Source: Malaya genurostris
Taxonomy: Eukaryota > Arthropoda > Insecta > Diptera > Culicidae
DNA: 64,000 bases
Reading direction: 5' to 3'
Assembly (NCBI RefSeq): GCF_030247185.1
Contig: NC_080571.1
Location: 233,137,666 to 233,201,665 of the forward strand
Shown here: piece after piece, positions 33,241-45,691 of the stretch
How the letters are laid out: each line of letters starts with the position of its first letter
Numbering within the stretch: the first letter of the stretch is position 1
The notes under the pieces: model-generated
Database searches by the model: none
What the model saw: only the letters and a program-made list of their open reading frames with translations
What the model was told of the DNA's origin: nothing
Position numbers and translations under genes: made by a program

Positions 33241-36200
33241 TTTATAGCGTGTATGAAATTGAACAAAGTACGGTGTGTGCATTGTTTGTAAAGGCGAGTT
33301 GTGTTTTCTTATTCCGTGCCAGCTCGTACCAGTGCGTACTGGTTTTGTATCGACATTTTATATGGCGGTTTGAAAGCTTTTATACTCATCGCCCTGTAAT
33401 TACGGAACCAAAAGTCAGTTCCTGATGAAATTTCACAGTAGCTTTTAAGACATGAGCTTCAATTTAAGTCAAGAAAATTGTGAAAATCGGTTTTAGCATC
33501 GCTGAGAAATCGAAATGAGATCTACTTTTGGAGTCTTTCTTCACTACCTTCGGTGGTACTTCCGGAACAGAAAATGGAAAGCTATTAGCGACGAATCAAG
33601 TTGATACTCACTTAAACTAATAATCAGGGTGTGAAGTGAAATGTCGATTTCAATTTCTCGGTTTGCGACATACAAATTCCCGCTTTTTGGAATAGGCTCA
33701 AATCGCCTCTGTTTAGTTTTTTTGTTAAATATTCCTTATATTCAAGCATTTAACAATTATCCCATATTCGAAAAAGAACATTATAATATAATAGGCCCGC
33801 TAATTCAGGATTGAGGACATTTTCGGGCATCTCGATGTATAAATAGGAAATATTCATTATTGCTAGTGCATATAGGAACAGCATAAAGCCTTTTTCTAGT
33901 TTTCTTGAGGATTTGGTTACACGTAACGTTTTTTTTTGGTTTTCATATGATTGGAAAAAAAATCAATAAGGAAAATAAATCAAGAACGAACAAAAATTTG
34001 TTCCTTTCGGAAGTGAAAGTGGGAATCTCAGTTCGGTGGGAAAATTATACCAATGAACGATACCCTCAGATGAATTGTCATGCTCTGATTGAGATGCCAT
34101 AAAACTAATTATTACCAATGTCCTATCAGACATTTTTTTTAATTCTCATGTAATAAAACTGGATTCAAAATTATTAGATGTACATATACCTAAGATTTAG
34201 CACAACCGTTCGGCTGACACGATCTGCTCTCTTAAAACACAATTTTAGATACATTAAAGTCAATTAGCAATAGGTAAATCCGTCATGTGATCCCAGTTTT
34301 GAAATGCAGCATGTTTACGATTTCAATGCGTTGATGAGCAAATAAATCAAATGATAGCTGTAAAAACGCACAAGATATCGATTTATTTTTTCCTAATTAG
34401 ATTCTAAATTCTGGGGATCTCTCAAAGAGTAATCAGAAAAATAATCAGAAAGTATGAGTTCTTCATGATGAACTATGGTTTTTAGCCATTTTTATTTCCC
34501 AGGGCACAACTAATTTATTTTCTATGGAAAATTCTTTTACAATTGATCTGATATTAGAAGAAAAATGTAACATTTGCAGTGAAGTGACTTTTATTCAGAT
34601 CATCTACCAATAACATTCAGGGTTTCAAATTAAGCAGCAATACTCTTTACAAGCGTATGAGTAATGTCAACAATGTGTGCGTAAAAACAAATTTCGTTTT
34701 TAATCAATAAATCTTCCATATGGTTGAAAAAAACCAATCAATTTATTCTGCTTAAAATTGCATTTCAAGAAAAGCGAAAATCTTACTCTTCCGTTTTCCT
34801 TAAAACTGCTCGAAAAAAATTATTTCAGTTTCAGCTTACTTCTACTAACACATTTGATTAGCAGCAAACATTCCTATATGGATTTCCTCTTGCAGAAATT
34901 TTTGCGATATAAAGATTTACGTACCTTCCACGTAAGTAAACCCGCAAAATAGGAACCTATAATTTACAACCGCAAAAGGCAATGGATATGGAATGTTGTA
35001 AAACTATTTATTTTTCCGTAAAACTGCTTTTGTAACAGAAAATATCTAGTATTGTTTATTTTGTGTAGCGCAATGTAATACAAATGCATTGAAGCAGTGT
35101 AGCAAACCTTTTAGTACGGATTTAAAATCTACATTTATAAAAAAAAATGTAAGCAAAAATTGCTTACATCATCAAATGTTAGTGAAAAGTTGATCAAAAC
35201 TGATATTTTATCCAGAAAGTCAGGCCTAACATTCATTTGAGAATAAATTATTGTAAAAAAAGATATATATGCACTGCATATATGAATACATAGATCTATG
35301 AAATACGTTCCAAATAAAATGTACGTAATAGACAAATTATTAACACAAGTTAACTTGGTTTACTCTTGATCTTTAAGCAATGATTAGTTGAGTTAGTTAT
35401 ATATTCTAAATCCAACAGAAGCATCCAAATTATCCTTATTTTTCAAAATGAGCTTTCATTGCGCTGTTATTGATAACTAAGGAAGCTCTGATGATTCCTG
35501 ATTGATTTAAAACTGCTGTTAAACCCTTAAAAATCGTTGGACGAGTCATGGGGCGTTGGCCCCAATTTCCGGACAATAAGTTGTTTCAACAGTATTTTCC
35601 CGGTCACTTGGCATCCTGTAATAAGTTCTAAAAACTAGAAGGGATTATCAGTCTATTTTATGAGATTTGTATTTGTTTTTGTCATCGTTTATGAAAAAAT
35701 ACTCATAAATTTGAAAATTTTCCACTTATCGCACTTTAGCTCCGAAACCTGAAGTCGAATCCAAAAAAAATATTCTAGAGAATTTTAATCCCATCGACCA
35801 AGAACCATGCGCGTGGGTGGTTTTAGGAAATTTTCGATGGAAATTTGGAACAATTTGCCAAAACCAAAAACATACAGACCTTTAAAAAATTTTTATCTAT
35901 CTGCAGGACAAAAATGGCTAAAAAATTCGGAGGATTTTCCGAGTCATCAAAAATAGATCCGAAAAATGAGTGTTTTGGAGATCTTTTACAATTATTCACA
36001 CAATTCAGTTCATTGAAAAATTTATCTTACAAAAACTTTACAAAACTAACATTATTCCGTTTATAATTTAAATTAGCATCGTTGCAAAATAATTTGTATA
36101 TCATTTAGTACTCCCAAATCGTCATAATACGACACCAATTATATGAAATTCATTGATTTTCCATGAAAAGCGTGAAAAGCTTTTCCAAAAATGTGTCGGA

Positions 36201-37240
36201 ATGTAATCCTTGTAACCAGCGTGAGGTTTACTTGAAAAAAATCATGCCATCGCATTATTTTTTCCAAATAATTGTGAAAGATCACAAAAACACTCATTTT
36301 TCAGAGCTATTTTTGTTACCACTTGGAAAATCTTCTCAATTTTCCAGCCATTTTTACCCTTCTGTATGTTTTTGGTTTTGGCAAATTTTCCAAATTTTCC
36401 ATCGAAAATTTCTTAACACTACCCGCGCGCCTGGTACTTGGACGATGGCCTTAAATAATGTCAAGACTTTTCGTTTAAATCTTAATTTGTGAAAATCGGT
36501 CGAGCCATTTCCGAGAAAATTGAGCGCATATTTTATACATATACTGTAACTCTAGAACCGGAAGTCGAATCCAAATAAAATTCAATAGTTGGCTATGGGA
36601 CAATAAGACCTTTCATTTGAATCCAGGTGTGTGGAAATCGGTTCACAGTTCGTCGAGATATATTTAATATCAAATATCTGAACCATGTTGAAAACATTGA
36701 ATTACCAAACTTTCATCTCGCCACTTCTACCAAATCTTGTAAGACAGCTTAGACGAATAAGTTAGATTTTATCTTGCCTACTTTCAATAAAATCTGTATA
36801 AATTTAAGGTAATCTATAAAAAAAAATCTGTATTCTGCATTGAATCTGTATGCGCGTGTAAAAATCTGTATAATACAAATAAATCGGTACAAATAAATAC
36901 GCATTCAAACGTGTGAAAAAATATGTGCCCGTGCACGGAACTGTGCCGGCACTGAACCCGATTGGACAGGTGTTAATAGTCCATAAATTTTGAGTTCCGG
37001 TAAAATATGTTTCAAAACAATTTTTGCATTGAAAATCCATGAATGAAAATTTTTGTAGTTAGCTCGATTCTTACTACCAATAATGTTCGCTCTATCGAGA
37101 ATCCAAACCGCATTTGTAATTCAGTTTCGCAGAAATGTTCGACAAGAGCATAAATTCTGTTTGTCTCACATTGGGTTTCTGATTCGATATAAGAATTAGA
37201 AACTTTCAGCAGAGACATCAATTTAAGGAAAATTTTCACA
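33241..37240. other. Transposon-rich host intron, no gene seen
   Basis: Holds more CCGGAAGTC-type repeat fragments (33400-33560, 35680-35800, 36460-36660), the duplicate segment 34147-34632, and an ATCTGTAT-rich patch at 36800-36960 resembling 54963-55265. A plus-strand exon-like piece at 34896-34931 (acceptor CTCTTGCAG, donor GTAAGT) is isolated and probably chance. Confidence 0.5.
34147..34632. repeat. Duplicated segment, copy 2 (partner 15478-15914)
   Basis: Same block order as 15478-15914, with small indels. See that entry. Confidence 0.5.
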
Positions 37241-37379
37241 CTGTCATAAAAGCTGCAATGATTAGAAAATCAAAAATGTTCTTACTCACCCCGTTCGGTT
37301 CACCAGTTTCCGAATTAATTCATTTCAATCCGCAATATCTACAAATAAAAAGAGTCAAGTTAGTCAAACTAGTAATTTA

Positions 37380-37545
37380 ACGGAGGAACATTTTTCTGCA
37401 AATGGATTTTTAAATGTCGTTACACGTCGCGATGTAGAGTCACAAACGATCTCGAGACTCCAAGATACCAGTGAACGTTGATTTAGCCCAAATGCTTCAT
37501 GCTTAGTCGAATTAAATGTGGAAAAAGCATTCTAGCAAACAATTT
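37380..37545 (-). ncRNA. Possible H/ACA box snoRNA (approximate ends)
   Basis: In the intron between exons 37581-37618 and 37290-37338. On the minus strand AATGCTT/AAGCATT closes a hairpin, AAATCA fits the H box, a second hairpin contains GAGTC/GACTC, and ACA follows. The ends are uncertain and the second stem is modest. Confidence 0.3.
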
Positions 37546-37681
37546 GGACCTACGAGTAATTAAACTTCATAGATTCTCACCTGATTCTGATTCCATTTTC
37601 AGCACCTAAGCAAGAACCCTGCAAAAAAAAGAACTAGCTGTAAATTTTATTTGCGACAAACAAAGCAAATTACTGCAAAAT

Positions 37682-37817
37682 AAATGTCGTTGAGTTTGCG
37701 AGAAAGAAATCTGAATGTGGTCAAATATCTTTGCAGATCATCATCTTTGCTCTAGTCCAGTAGAAACAAACACTAATCGAAAGCATGTAAAGGTCAGTGT
37801 TTACAAGGGAACTGGAC
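37682..37817 (-). ncRNA. Possible H/ACA box snoRNA
   Basis: In the intron between exons 37843-37895 and 37581-37618. The first hairpin is closed by a perfect GTCCAG/CTGGAC with an inner AAACACT/AGTGTTT stem, then AGAGCA (H box). The second arm is less clear but leads to ACATTT, i.e. ACA three nucleotides from the end. The length of 136 nt fits. An ATGATGA here lacks any downstream CTGA, so it is not a C/D RNA. Confidence 0.45.
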
Positions 37818-38222
37818 AGATAAAATAACCTTAGATGCTCACCTTCAGATATTCCGGAAAATATGAATCTATACTGGAAATCCTTAAAGTCAATACTGAA
37901 AGTGAGAAAAAAAAACGTTGGAATTAAAAGCATTGTATATAACTTTTACCTGTTTTCTGATAAGTAACAAAACTTCGATGTCAATTTTCCCGTTTTTTCA
38001 CTTCTTTTATTCACATTCTAAAGCGCAACAGAATCATAGTGGTGAATATTATGTTTTTGATGGAATCGCAATTGCGCCCAAGATAACACACGTTGTGGAA
38101 CGTGCCGAATTATGGGGGAGATAGAAACCAGTCCCAATACGAGCGATACTTTGACAAAATGCTGTCGTTGGATGGATGAAACGGTATCGCCCGGTTGTCT
38201 CCCACCACCATGACGAAACTGA

Positions 38223-39235
<1,013 letters not shown>

Positions 39236-39964
39236 GAGTGCTATACATTAGAAAGAAAAATAAAAACGAATAAAATTTAAATTTTACCAGCATCAGTAAT
39301 AAATCGTACAGTTATCGTTTCAACCAAGTTCTTGCGATCGTCTTCACTTTATAACACTATTGAATTCTATTTTTTCAACAACTTTAGTCAGCACCATTCG
39401 AAGAGATCTCAATATACAACACGTGCTTGTGACGAGCGACAGGCAAATGAGCGAATTTACCACATAACCCATGGAATAAGCTGCCTTCGTGACACTGTCA
39501 GTAGTAGGTTTCGATAAATTTCACATTCAATTTGTGAGACCTGTAACAAAGGTGGATAGATACGAAACGCAGCCAAACTTGGTTGAAACAAATTGTACAT
39601 TTTTAACCGTTTCTTAAAACATTTTATAAACTATTTCAATAGATATAAGTAAAATGATATTCACTTATTTACGTTTCACACAACCGTGTTTGACAATGGC
39701 GTTAGCCGGAAAGAGGAAATGTCATTTATTCAACACAGCATGTTCAAGTTGGCAGCATTGCACAAATCAGCTAGCATCTTCTCGCCGCAAGACAGAAGTT
39801 TTTACACTCAACGAATAGTAGTCAAACTTTGGTCAATTACGAAGCAACCTTCACATATTAAAAACTTGATTTTGATTTTGGCAAAAACTGAAGCCGTAAA
39901 AGCCCTAAAAATCGATATTATGCTATCTAACAGCTCATTTACAACTACGAATGCTAAGTTGACG

Positions 39965-41100
39965 GCACGACCTAGCACTCCGAAGAAAAAAACTAGCATA
40001 CAAATTATCCTGTAACGATTTACCACTAATGACCACCTACATTCCCATCTCAGAATGAATTCCGAATCAATTTCGAGTGTGCGAAAAATGTTCTAAATTC
40101 CATGTTGAATTCAGTATTCATTAAGTCTTCGTCTATGATTTGCACGTTTGTATGGTGTTTTTAGTTTAATTGAAACTACAAATTTGAATATATAACTGGA
40201 AAATAAAAATTACATATTATATAATATATATAAATCCCAAAGTTTTTCGGATATATTGAACTAGTTGAAATTTCCAGCTTAAACAACAAAGAACTGACAT
40301 CCAAGTAGTGGCATCCAGAATAAAAAACAATTTAGAAAAACAATACGATTTGTTGATACAAAACGTTCAACAATTTTGCTTTGATAATTGAAAAATATTT
40401 TAATGTATTGTTATATACTATTCAATTAATTATGAACATGCTTTTCACAACAGAATGTATAGGTTGCTAAGTATCGTAACAATTCAGATCGTAAAATTTT
40501 CTCATTCTATTTTTCTTGGAAAACAATCACATGTACAGTTTGCATAATGTTTGAAACACCACGTGTACAATAAATTCAATTGAGAATCGTAGAAACAATA
40601 TATTAAATCGTTAGAAATGAAAAACATCTTGTCAAGATACAATAAAATGTATTGTAACCCATAGATCTGATTGTGAATCAACTGTTTATGCTGTAAAATC
40701 AATGGTTTTTGTTACGGGATTGTTCATTACTCTAGCTGTACTGCAGAAATTGCATGAGGCGCCGGACGTTCACATTAACGAATTTATAGAGAACGAAAAC
40801 CTAATGACGTTCATAATGTCACTCAATGTTATCGAATGAAAGTTGAAAATAAAGTTCTAAAGCAGCACTGTTTAAGAAGCTACGAACTAGCTACCAAGAA
40901 GTCCCAGTATGAATAAACAATAAATTTGAAAAAAATTGTGAGACATTTCCATTAGTTTTGAATTAAGTTTCCTCTGCGCCGCTTCAGTGAATTAATGTGA
41001 ATTAATGAGCTCATGAATGTGGATCAACTAAATGCTCCAGCCTTCATCAATACAAGCTGGGTAACGAATTCTTAATCGAATGTTCTTTTCTGAGTGCCTA
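39965..41100. mobile_element. Degenerate fourth copy of the CGACGACACGACC transposon family
   Basis: GGCACGACCTAGCACTCCGA at 39974 and GATTTACCACTAATGACCAC match the left end of the 43267, 49775 and 52813 elements. The next family block (GCAGCACTGTTTAAGAAGC, ATGAATAAACAA) appears only at about 40860, so other sequence of about 800 bp lies between. No right end was found. Confidence 0.5.
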
Positions 41101-42110
41101 ATCAACCAGATTGACAGTGACATTATAAATGTCGTGGAATTTTCGCACATTTTGCGAATGTGTTAGTGTAAAATCTCAGACTACTTACACCATTTCATGA
41201 CACTCCAGCTAGAGGAACGAACGATATATTGACAAACTAATACCTTTTTTATGCATCAACTATTTTTGACAGAGAAAACGTATCATGTAATGATATTTAG
41301 TCTTGAATAATATTATTATCAATATTCACGCTTGAATTGTTTGAATGTCACAAGAAACAGAAGTAATCAGTTAAAATTAAAGTTGAATGCGTTAAATAAA
41401 CTTTTGATTACTCAGAGTGAAAATATGCGTTGGTTTAATATTTATACGGTTCATTTTGACATTTAACTCTGTTGTATCATTACACAAGAAAAATCATAGA
41501 TAAAATTATTCTTGGTATGAAGATAAAGCGGAATTGAATCAATATAGATATAAATCTTCAAAATGATAATGTTTAAACAATGTTGTTTCCTAGAAGGATA
41601 AAAACACCATTTTTTTACTCGGAGAACATTTGTTTTTTGCGACTTCGAATGACAATTACACCAAAGATAAACTCAAGACTACAATGTCCCATACCATCCA
41701 TATAGAACCAGCAATCGTGCACCAGCGAACTTAACAATACAAGTTTGGAAGGAAGTAAACATATGTTAATATATCGAACAAAATATTTAGTTACTTCTAT
41801 GCACTTTAATGCCTCGTAAGATAAGAATATAACAAATTAAATAGACTCTTAGTGATAATTCTTATTGATTTTTGTTTTCCACTCGATATGCAGCAAAAAA
41901 ACCGCGATTTTTTTCATATTGCAACTTAAAATTAATTCTTCATAAACAAACTTTGTCATAGTTACGACGATATAGCGATTCGACGCTTGTTGTTTTGTTT
42001 CAAATAATAATTGAATTACAATTGACGGTGAACCGAGATCATCGAGGAATCCTTTTTGAATGGTACATGAAAAATCATAGAGCATTCCATCTTGAGTTTA
42101 TCTTTGGTAA
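41100..42110. other. Gene-free AT-rich stretch
   Basis: No exon-like frame, no recognised repeat end. Confidence 0.5.
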
Positions 42111-42114
42111 CATT

Positions 42115-42361
42115 ACAGAGAACAAACATCCAAGCTAGTACAAACTTTTTCAAAAAAAAACTGTAAAGCATACAAAAATCCGTTAAAAATCACCGTTGAG
42201 CACGACTTCACCCGTATGAATTACCATTGTATGAACATAAAGGATTACTGGGGTGCTCGAAGCGCCTCTACAGGAGAATTGCTACTTGGTGATTGCGTTA
42301 TTTAACAACCGTTAAATTTCTTACACAAATTTAAATCTCTACTTGGATGTCTGTTCTCTGT
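42115..42361. mobile_element. MITE with ACAGAGAACAAACATCCAAG ends
   Basis: 247 bp, inverted ends ACAGAGAACAAACATCCAAG and CTTGGATGTCTGTTCTCTGT. Same family as 30850-31039. Confidence 0.8.
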
Positions 42362-42438
42362 GGTTACACTTCAGATTAGGCAAAACTAGGTCGGATTATT
42401 TTAAAATTACTCAAACTTATCTAGACTAACTGAGATTA

Positions 42439-43170
42439 CACGCTTAGAAAAAGTTACTCAGAATTTGAGTACTAGTTACTCATTTTCAAATGATAAATGG
42501 AAACGTCAAAAATTGGGTGGTTATAATCAATGATTTTGAGTAACTCCTACTCTAAATTTGAGTTTAATGCAAGAACTCGTTTTTTTGTTACTATTTGCAA
42601 GATCAGTCTAAAAGTTGTAATAACCATTTGTAGCAGCAGGTTGTATTTTTTGTTAGTGAGATCGCGTGTTTCGAGGGTGAGTCGCTCAACACAAACGGTG
42701 TTGTGTCTGCAAAAACCGGAATGATAAACTTCGTGTTGTGCTTTAGAATGGAAAGGAATATGCTCAAATGTCATTTATGAGGAATAAGTGTATGATTGGT
42801 GCCTGAGTATAACTGACAAGTATGTTAATTTGCGATTGACACACTACTCCAAGTGACCACCACTTGATATAGTATTGAGTTCAATTACTAAATACTTTAA
42901 TACAATACTCTCAGAAAAGGAGCAATTTTTTTGCAAATTTGGTATATGCGAAATAAAATTTCACTCAAAATTTGAGTGATAGTTACTCTAAGTTTAGTAC
43001 ATGTACAAATAAAGTATTAAATAAATAATGAGTAGATTTTACCCAAATATCGTTTCCAGTGGAAGAACTCAAATTTGAGTAACTTCGGGGTACTCTAAAT
43101 TAGAGTTGTTCCACTTTTTCTGTAGATGAGTGAGATCTTACTCATTTTTGAGTAACTATTTTTAATCGTG
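42439..43170. mobile_element. MITE with TA target duplication and TTTGAGTAACT repeats
   Basis: 732 bp flanked by TA. Ends CACGCTTAGAAAAAGTTACT and, inverted, AGTAACTATTTTTAATCGTG. The subterminal regions carry many inverted ACTCAAATTTGAGT-like words. No transposase. Confidence 0.75.
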
Positions 43171-43266
43171 TAGGAACATTATCTCGGAATGAAATCAGCT
43201 GTTTTTCAAAGATGGGCGAATCTTACAAAAGTAAACAAATCGAGTTTCTCTCACCTACCAATAAAT

Positions 43267-44466
43267 CGACGACACGACCAGGCACTCCGAAGAAAAATCA
43301 GCATTAAAACTGTTCGCTAACGATTTACCGCCAGTTACCACAAATCTAGCGACCCCTTGTAAATGATAAAAATAATCTGCCCGAGCAACACTGTTTAAGT
43401 TGCTATGGACAAGTTACCAAGGAACCCCAAAACAAATAAACATGTTTTGAAAGCGGTGGAATAGTTCTATTAGTGTTAAACTTTTTCCAAATTAAGCAGA
43501 AATGCATTTAAATGAACTCGATTTTCGGAATTTAATCGAAACTATGGATAAAACATCATAAATATGCATTTATTGATTAAACTATATGTATAAATACTCA
43601 GAATCCGAAGTCATCGGATAGGGAGATACAGAATTGCTGTCGTGATGTTAGGATTCATAACAAATGGTCACTAAATTGCCTGCACCCAATATCATCTGTA
43701 GATCTTCCGTAGTTTTATCATACTGTCACTTTCGAGAGCCGCGAAAGAAAGAGCCGAAAAAAAATCACTATTTGATCTTACCTTTCCTCCAGTAACGGAA
43801 AACTTGCTAAGATGACGTTTTTCTCGCTCTTGTGGCCGGTATATATATGTTTTGAAACAATTACCATTACAGTAGTATCGGTGTAATATGCCGGTATCAA
43901 AATTGTTTTGTGTCGGTTGATTGCGCAGCAGTGGAAACAGTATTTCACCTTGTTGGCCACTATTCAAGGATTACTAGTGGAATTCCACAAAGAAATCATT
44001 TTACCGTACGTTATGTAGGTACCGCAGAGCACTAGCCTCGCTCGGCTCGTTGTCGGTCATTTCCATGTCTTCTTCGTTGGTTTGCGCTGAGCTGTTATCA
44101 CACAACGGTTTCAAGTCAGCAGTGAGTTATTCATCCCAATGTCCCTAAGACTGAACTTTGAGCTTGGCATTATAAAAGACATAACTCATACTCCTCAATT
44201 TTTACATTCCGCTCGAGGTAGGTAAATCCATTAAAATGTTCCGTAATATAATAACCGATCGGAAACTTATTTTGTTTACATTCATCTTGCCTTCGATATG
44301 CAGTAACCAAGGTTATGGTGACTGCTATTCAAAATCAATAATATATCAACTTGTACTGCCAGTTTAAAAAAATTCACTAGCGTTTTCGATTTGACATTTC
44401 CAGTTACTGAGGGGTAGTTAAATTTACGATACAGTTTTGATAGACGAGTGGCAGGTCGTGTCGTCG
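43267..44466. mobile_element. DNA transposon, CGACGACACGACC family, copy 1
   Basis: 1200 bp with 13 bp perfect inverted ends CGACGACACGACC / GGTCGTGTCGTCG and a perfect 7 bp target duplication AATAAAT (43260-43266, 44467-44473). Subterminal parts are conserved between copies (GCACTCCGAAGAAAAATCAG; ACAGTTTTGATAGACGAGTG). On the minus strand near 43940 a short frame reads VKYCFHCCAINRH, which resembles the start of a P-element-type THAP domain. It is nested in a copy of the 28889-30003 repeat family. Confidence 0.85.
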
Positions 44467-44639
44467 AATAAATGCTTCCAAATGTTACAATTTTCCCTAA
44501 AATTCGGATTCTACAAAAGTCTCAATATTTGTAATAAAAAGAACTATACAGGGCGAAACTGTCATTCCATTTGTTTACGTAAGTTTCGCCCTCCGTGTTC
44601 CATGTCAACAAACAGGGCGATATTTCAATCGCTAGTAAG

Positions 44640-45691
44640 GAAGGGCGAAACTATTTATTTTTTTTTTATTTCAGATGGTTTCCGAACACTTTACTACTGG
44701 AAATAGTAAAGAAGACGATAAAATTACTCGCAAATTTATCTTAGTCGCGAAAATCAACCAATTTAACGAAAAATACACAAGGGCGTAACTTCATAATTCA
44801 CACAGGAAGCATAAAAGTAAACAAATCGAAAAAGGTCTTTTTATGTTGATTTATTCAGTAGATATATAAGGAAATTGGTAAAATTTGCATGCCTTTTAAA
44901 GATGAACCAACAGTTCATTGTCTAATCAAAAATTGATCTAAGAATATTCGAAAATTTCTAAATAGGATTTGAAACCAAAGTCGAAACATTCATCGACGTT
45001 TTTTTCCATTTTCTGTCAATGGTTTTTAGACACAAGAATATCGTATGCGAATCGTGAGTTTGCCTTATGAAGTCACGAAAATTAGAATTCCAATAAAAAG
45101 CTTTGTGGAATTCATATGAATTTTTTAAGAACATTGTGCGAAATTTCTAGGACAAACATAACTTCTCTCATATATTGTGGAATTATAAGTTGTTCATATG
45201 AAAACTATAATAGTGATAGATGAGATGTATATTGCAGAGGTATAATTTTCATATTAATCTTATGAAATGATGATACTCAATTTGCCTGAGTCTATAATAC
45301 TGTCTAGGGTATAGAGTGATTTACCTCTTGGATATTATGTACAAATTATTTGTATTTGATGAAACTGTTCCAAAAAAGTCACTGTTGGTTGACTGTAAAC
45401 GATAAGTAAACAAGCAGAAACTGTCGCTTGCCAGTGCGACCTTTTGAAATTTTTACCCAGAAATATAAACCTATCGCTAGAACCATTCGTATTGTTCGTC
45501 TAGAAATACTGTCAAAGTCGAGTTATTTACTTTACCATATTCCGTCAAAATATCTAAATTTTTCAATTATGCTTTCTATTCAGTGAAGAATTTTGAAACT
45601 TGCAACAAAACTTAATAAACAAAATCACAAACGGCACTGGACTTAATAGTTCGATTGATACAATCATAATTTCTTACTACAAAACTGGACA
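44640..45691. other. Upstream region of the first zinc-finger gene
   Basis: 44700-45020 matches the 29655-29960 part of the inverted-repeat family (GATGAACCAACAGTTCAT, CGAAACATTCATC). 45020-45690 holds no recognised element and should contain the promoter of the gene starting at 45692; no clear core promoter motif is seen. Confidence 0.4.

Larger units (their letters stand above)
13640..37950 (-). ncRNA. Multi-intron snoRNA host gene (UHG-like), non-coding
   Basis: Minus-strand exons of mostly 38-60 nt have good acceptors (YAG after a pyrimidine tract) and GTAAGT/GTGAGT donors: 37843-37895, 37581-37618, 37290-37338, 31062-31143, 30029-30067, 26854-26892, 26375-26554, 26149-26198, 20752-20794, 20490-20546, 20248-20296, 19939-19997, 19627-19677, 17563-17613, 17217-17262, 14240-14289 and perhaps 13749-13772. 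A donor at 37950 suggests an exon further upstream. The exons share no common reading frame and contain stops, as expected when introns carry the product. Introns hold ten box C/D candidates with rRNA complementarity and some H/ACA candidates. Large introns (17.6-19.6, 20.8-26.1, 26.9-30.0, 31.1-37.3 kb) are inflated by transposons. It lies just downstream of RpS5 on the same strand; whether it has its own promoter is not visible. More exons probably exist in the big introns. Confidence 0.75.

Noticed and set aside
37720..37760. C box ATGATGA as a further C/D snoRNA
   Set aside because: No CTGA within range on the same strand. The region fits an H/ACA fold better.
39686..40015. 109-residue plus-strand frame
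   Set aside because: It begins with a non-ATG codon, runs into the degenerate end of the CGACGACACGACC family, and shows no domain or splice context.
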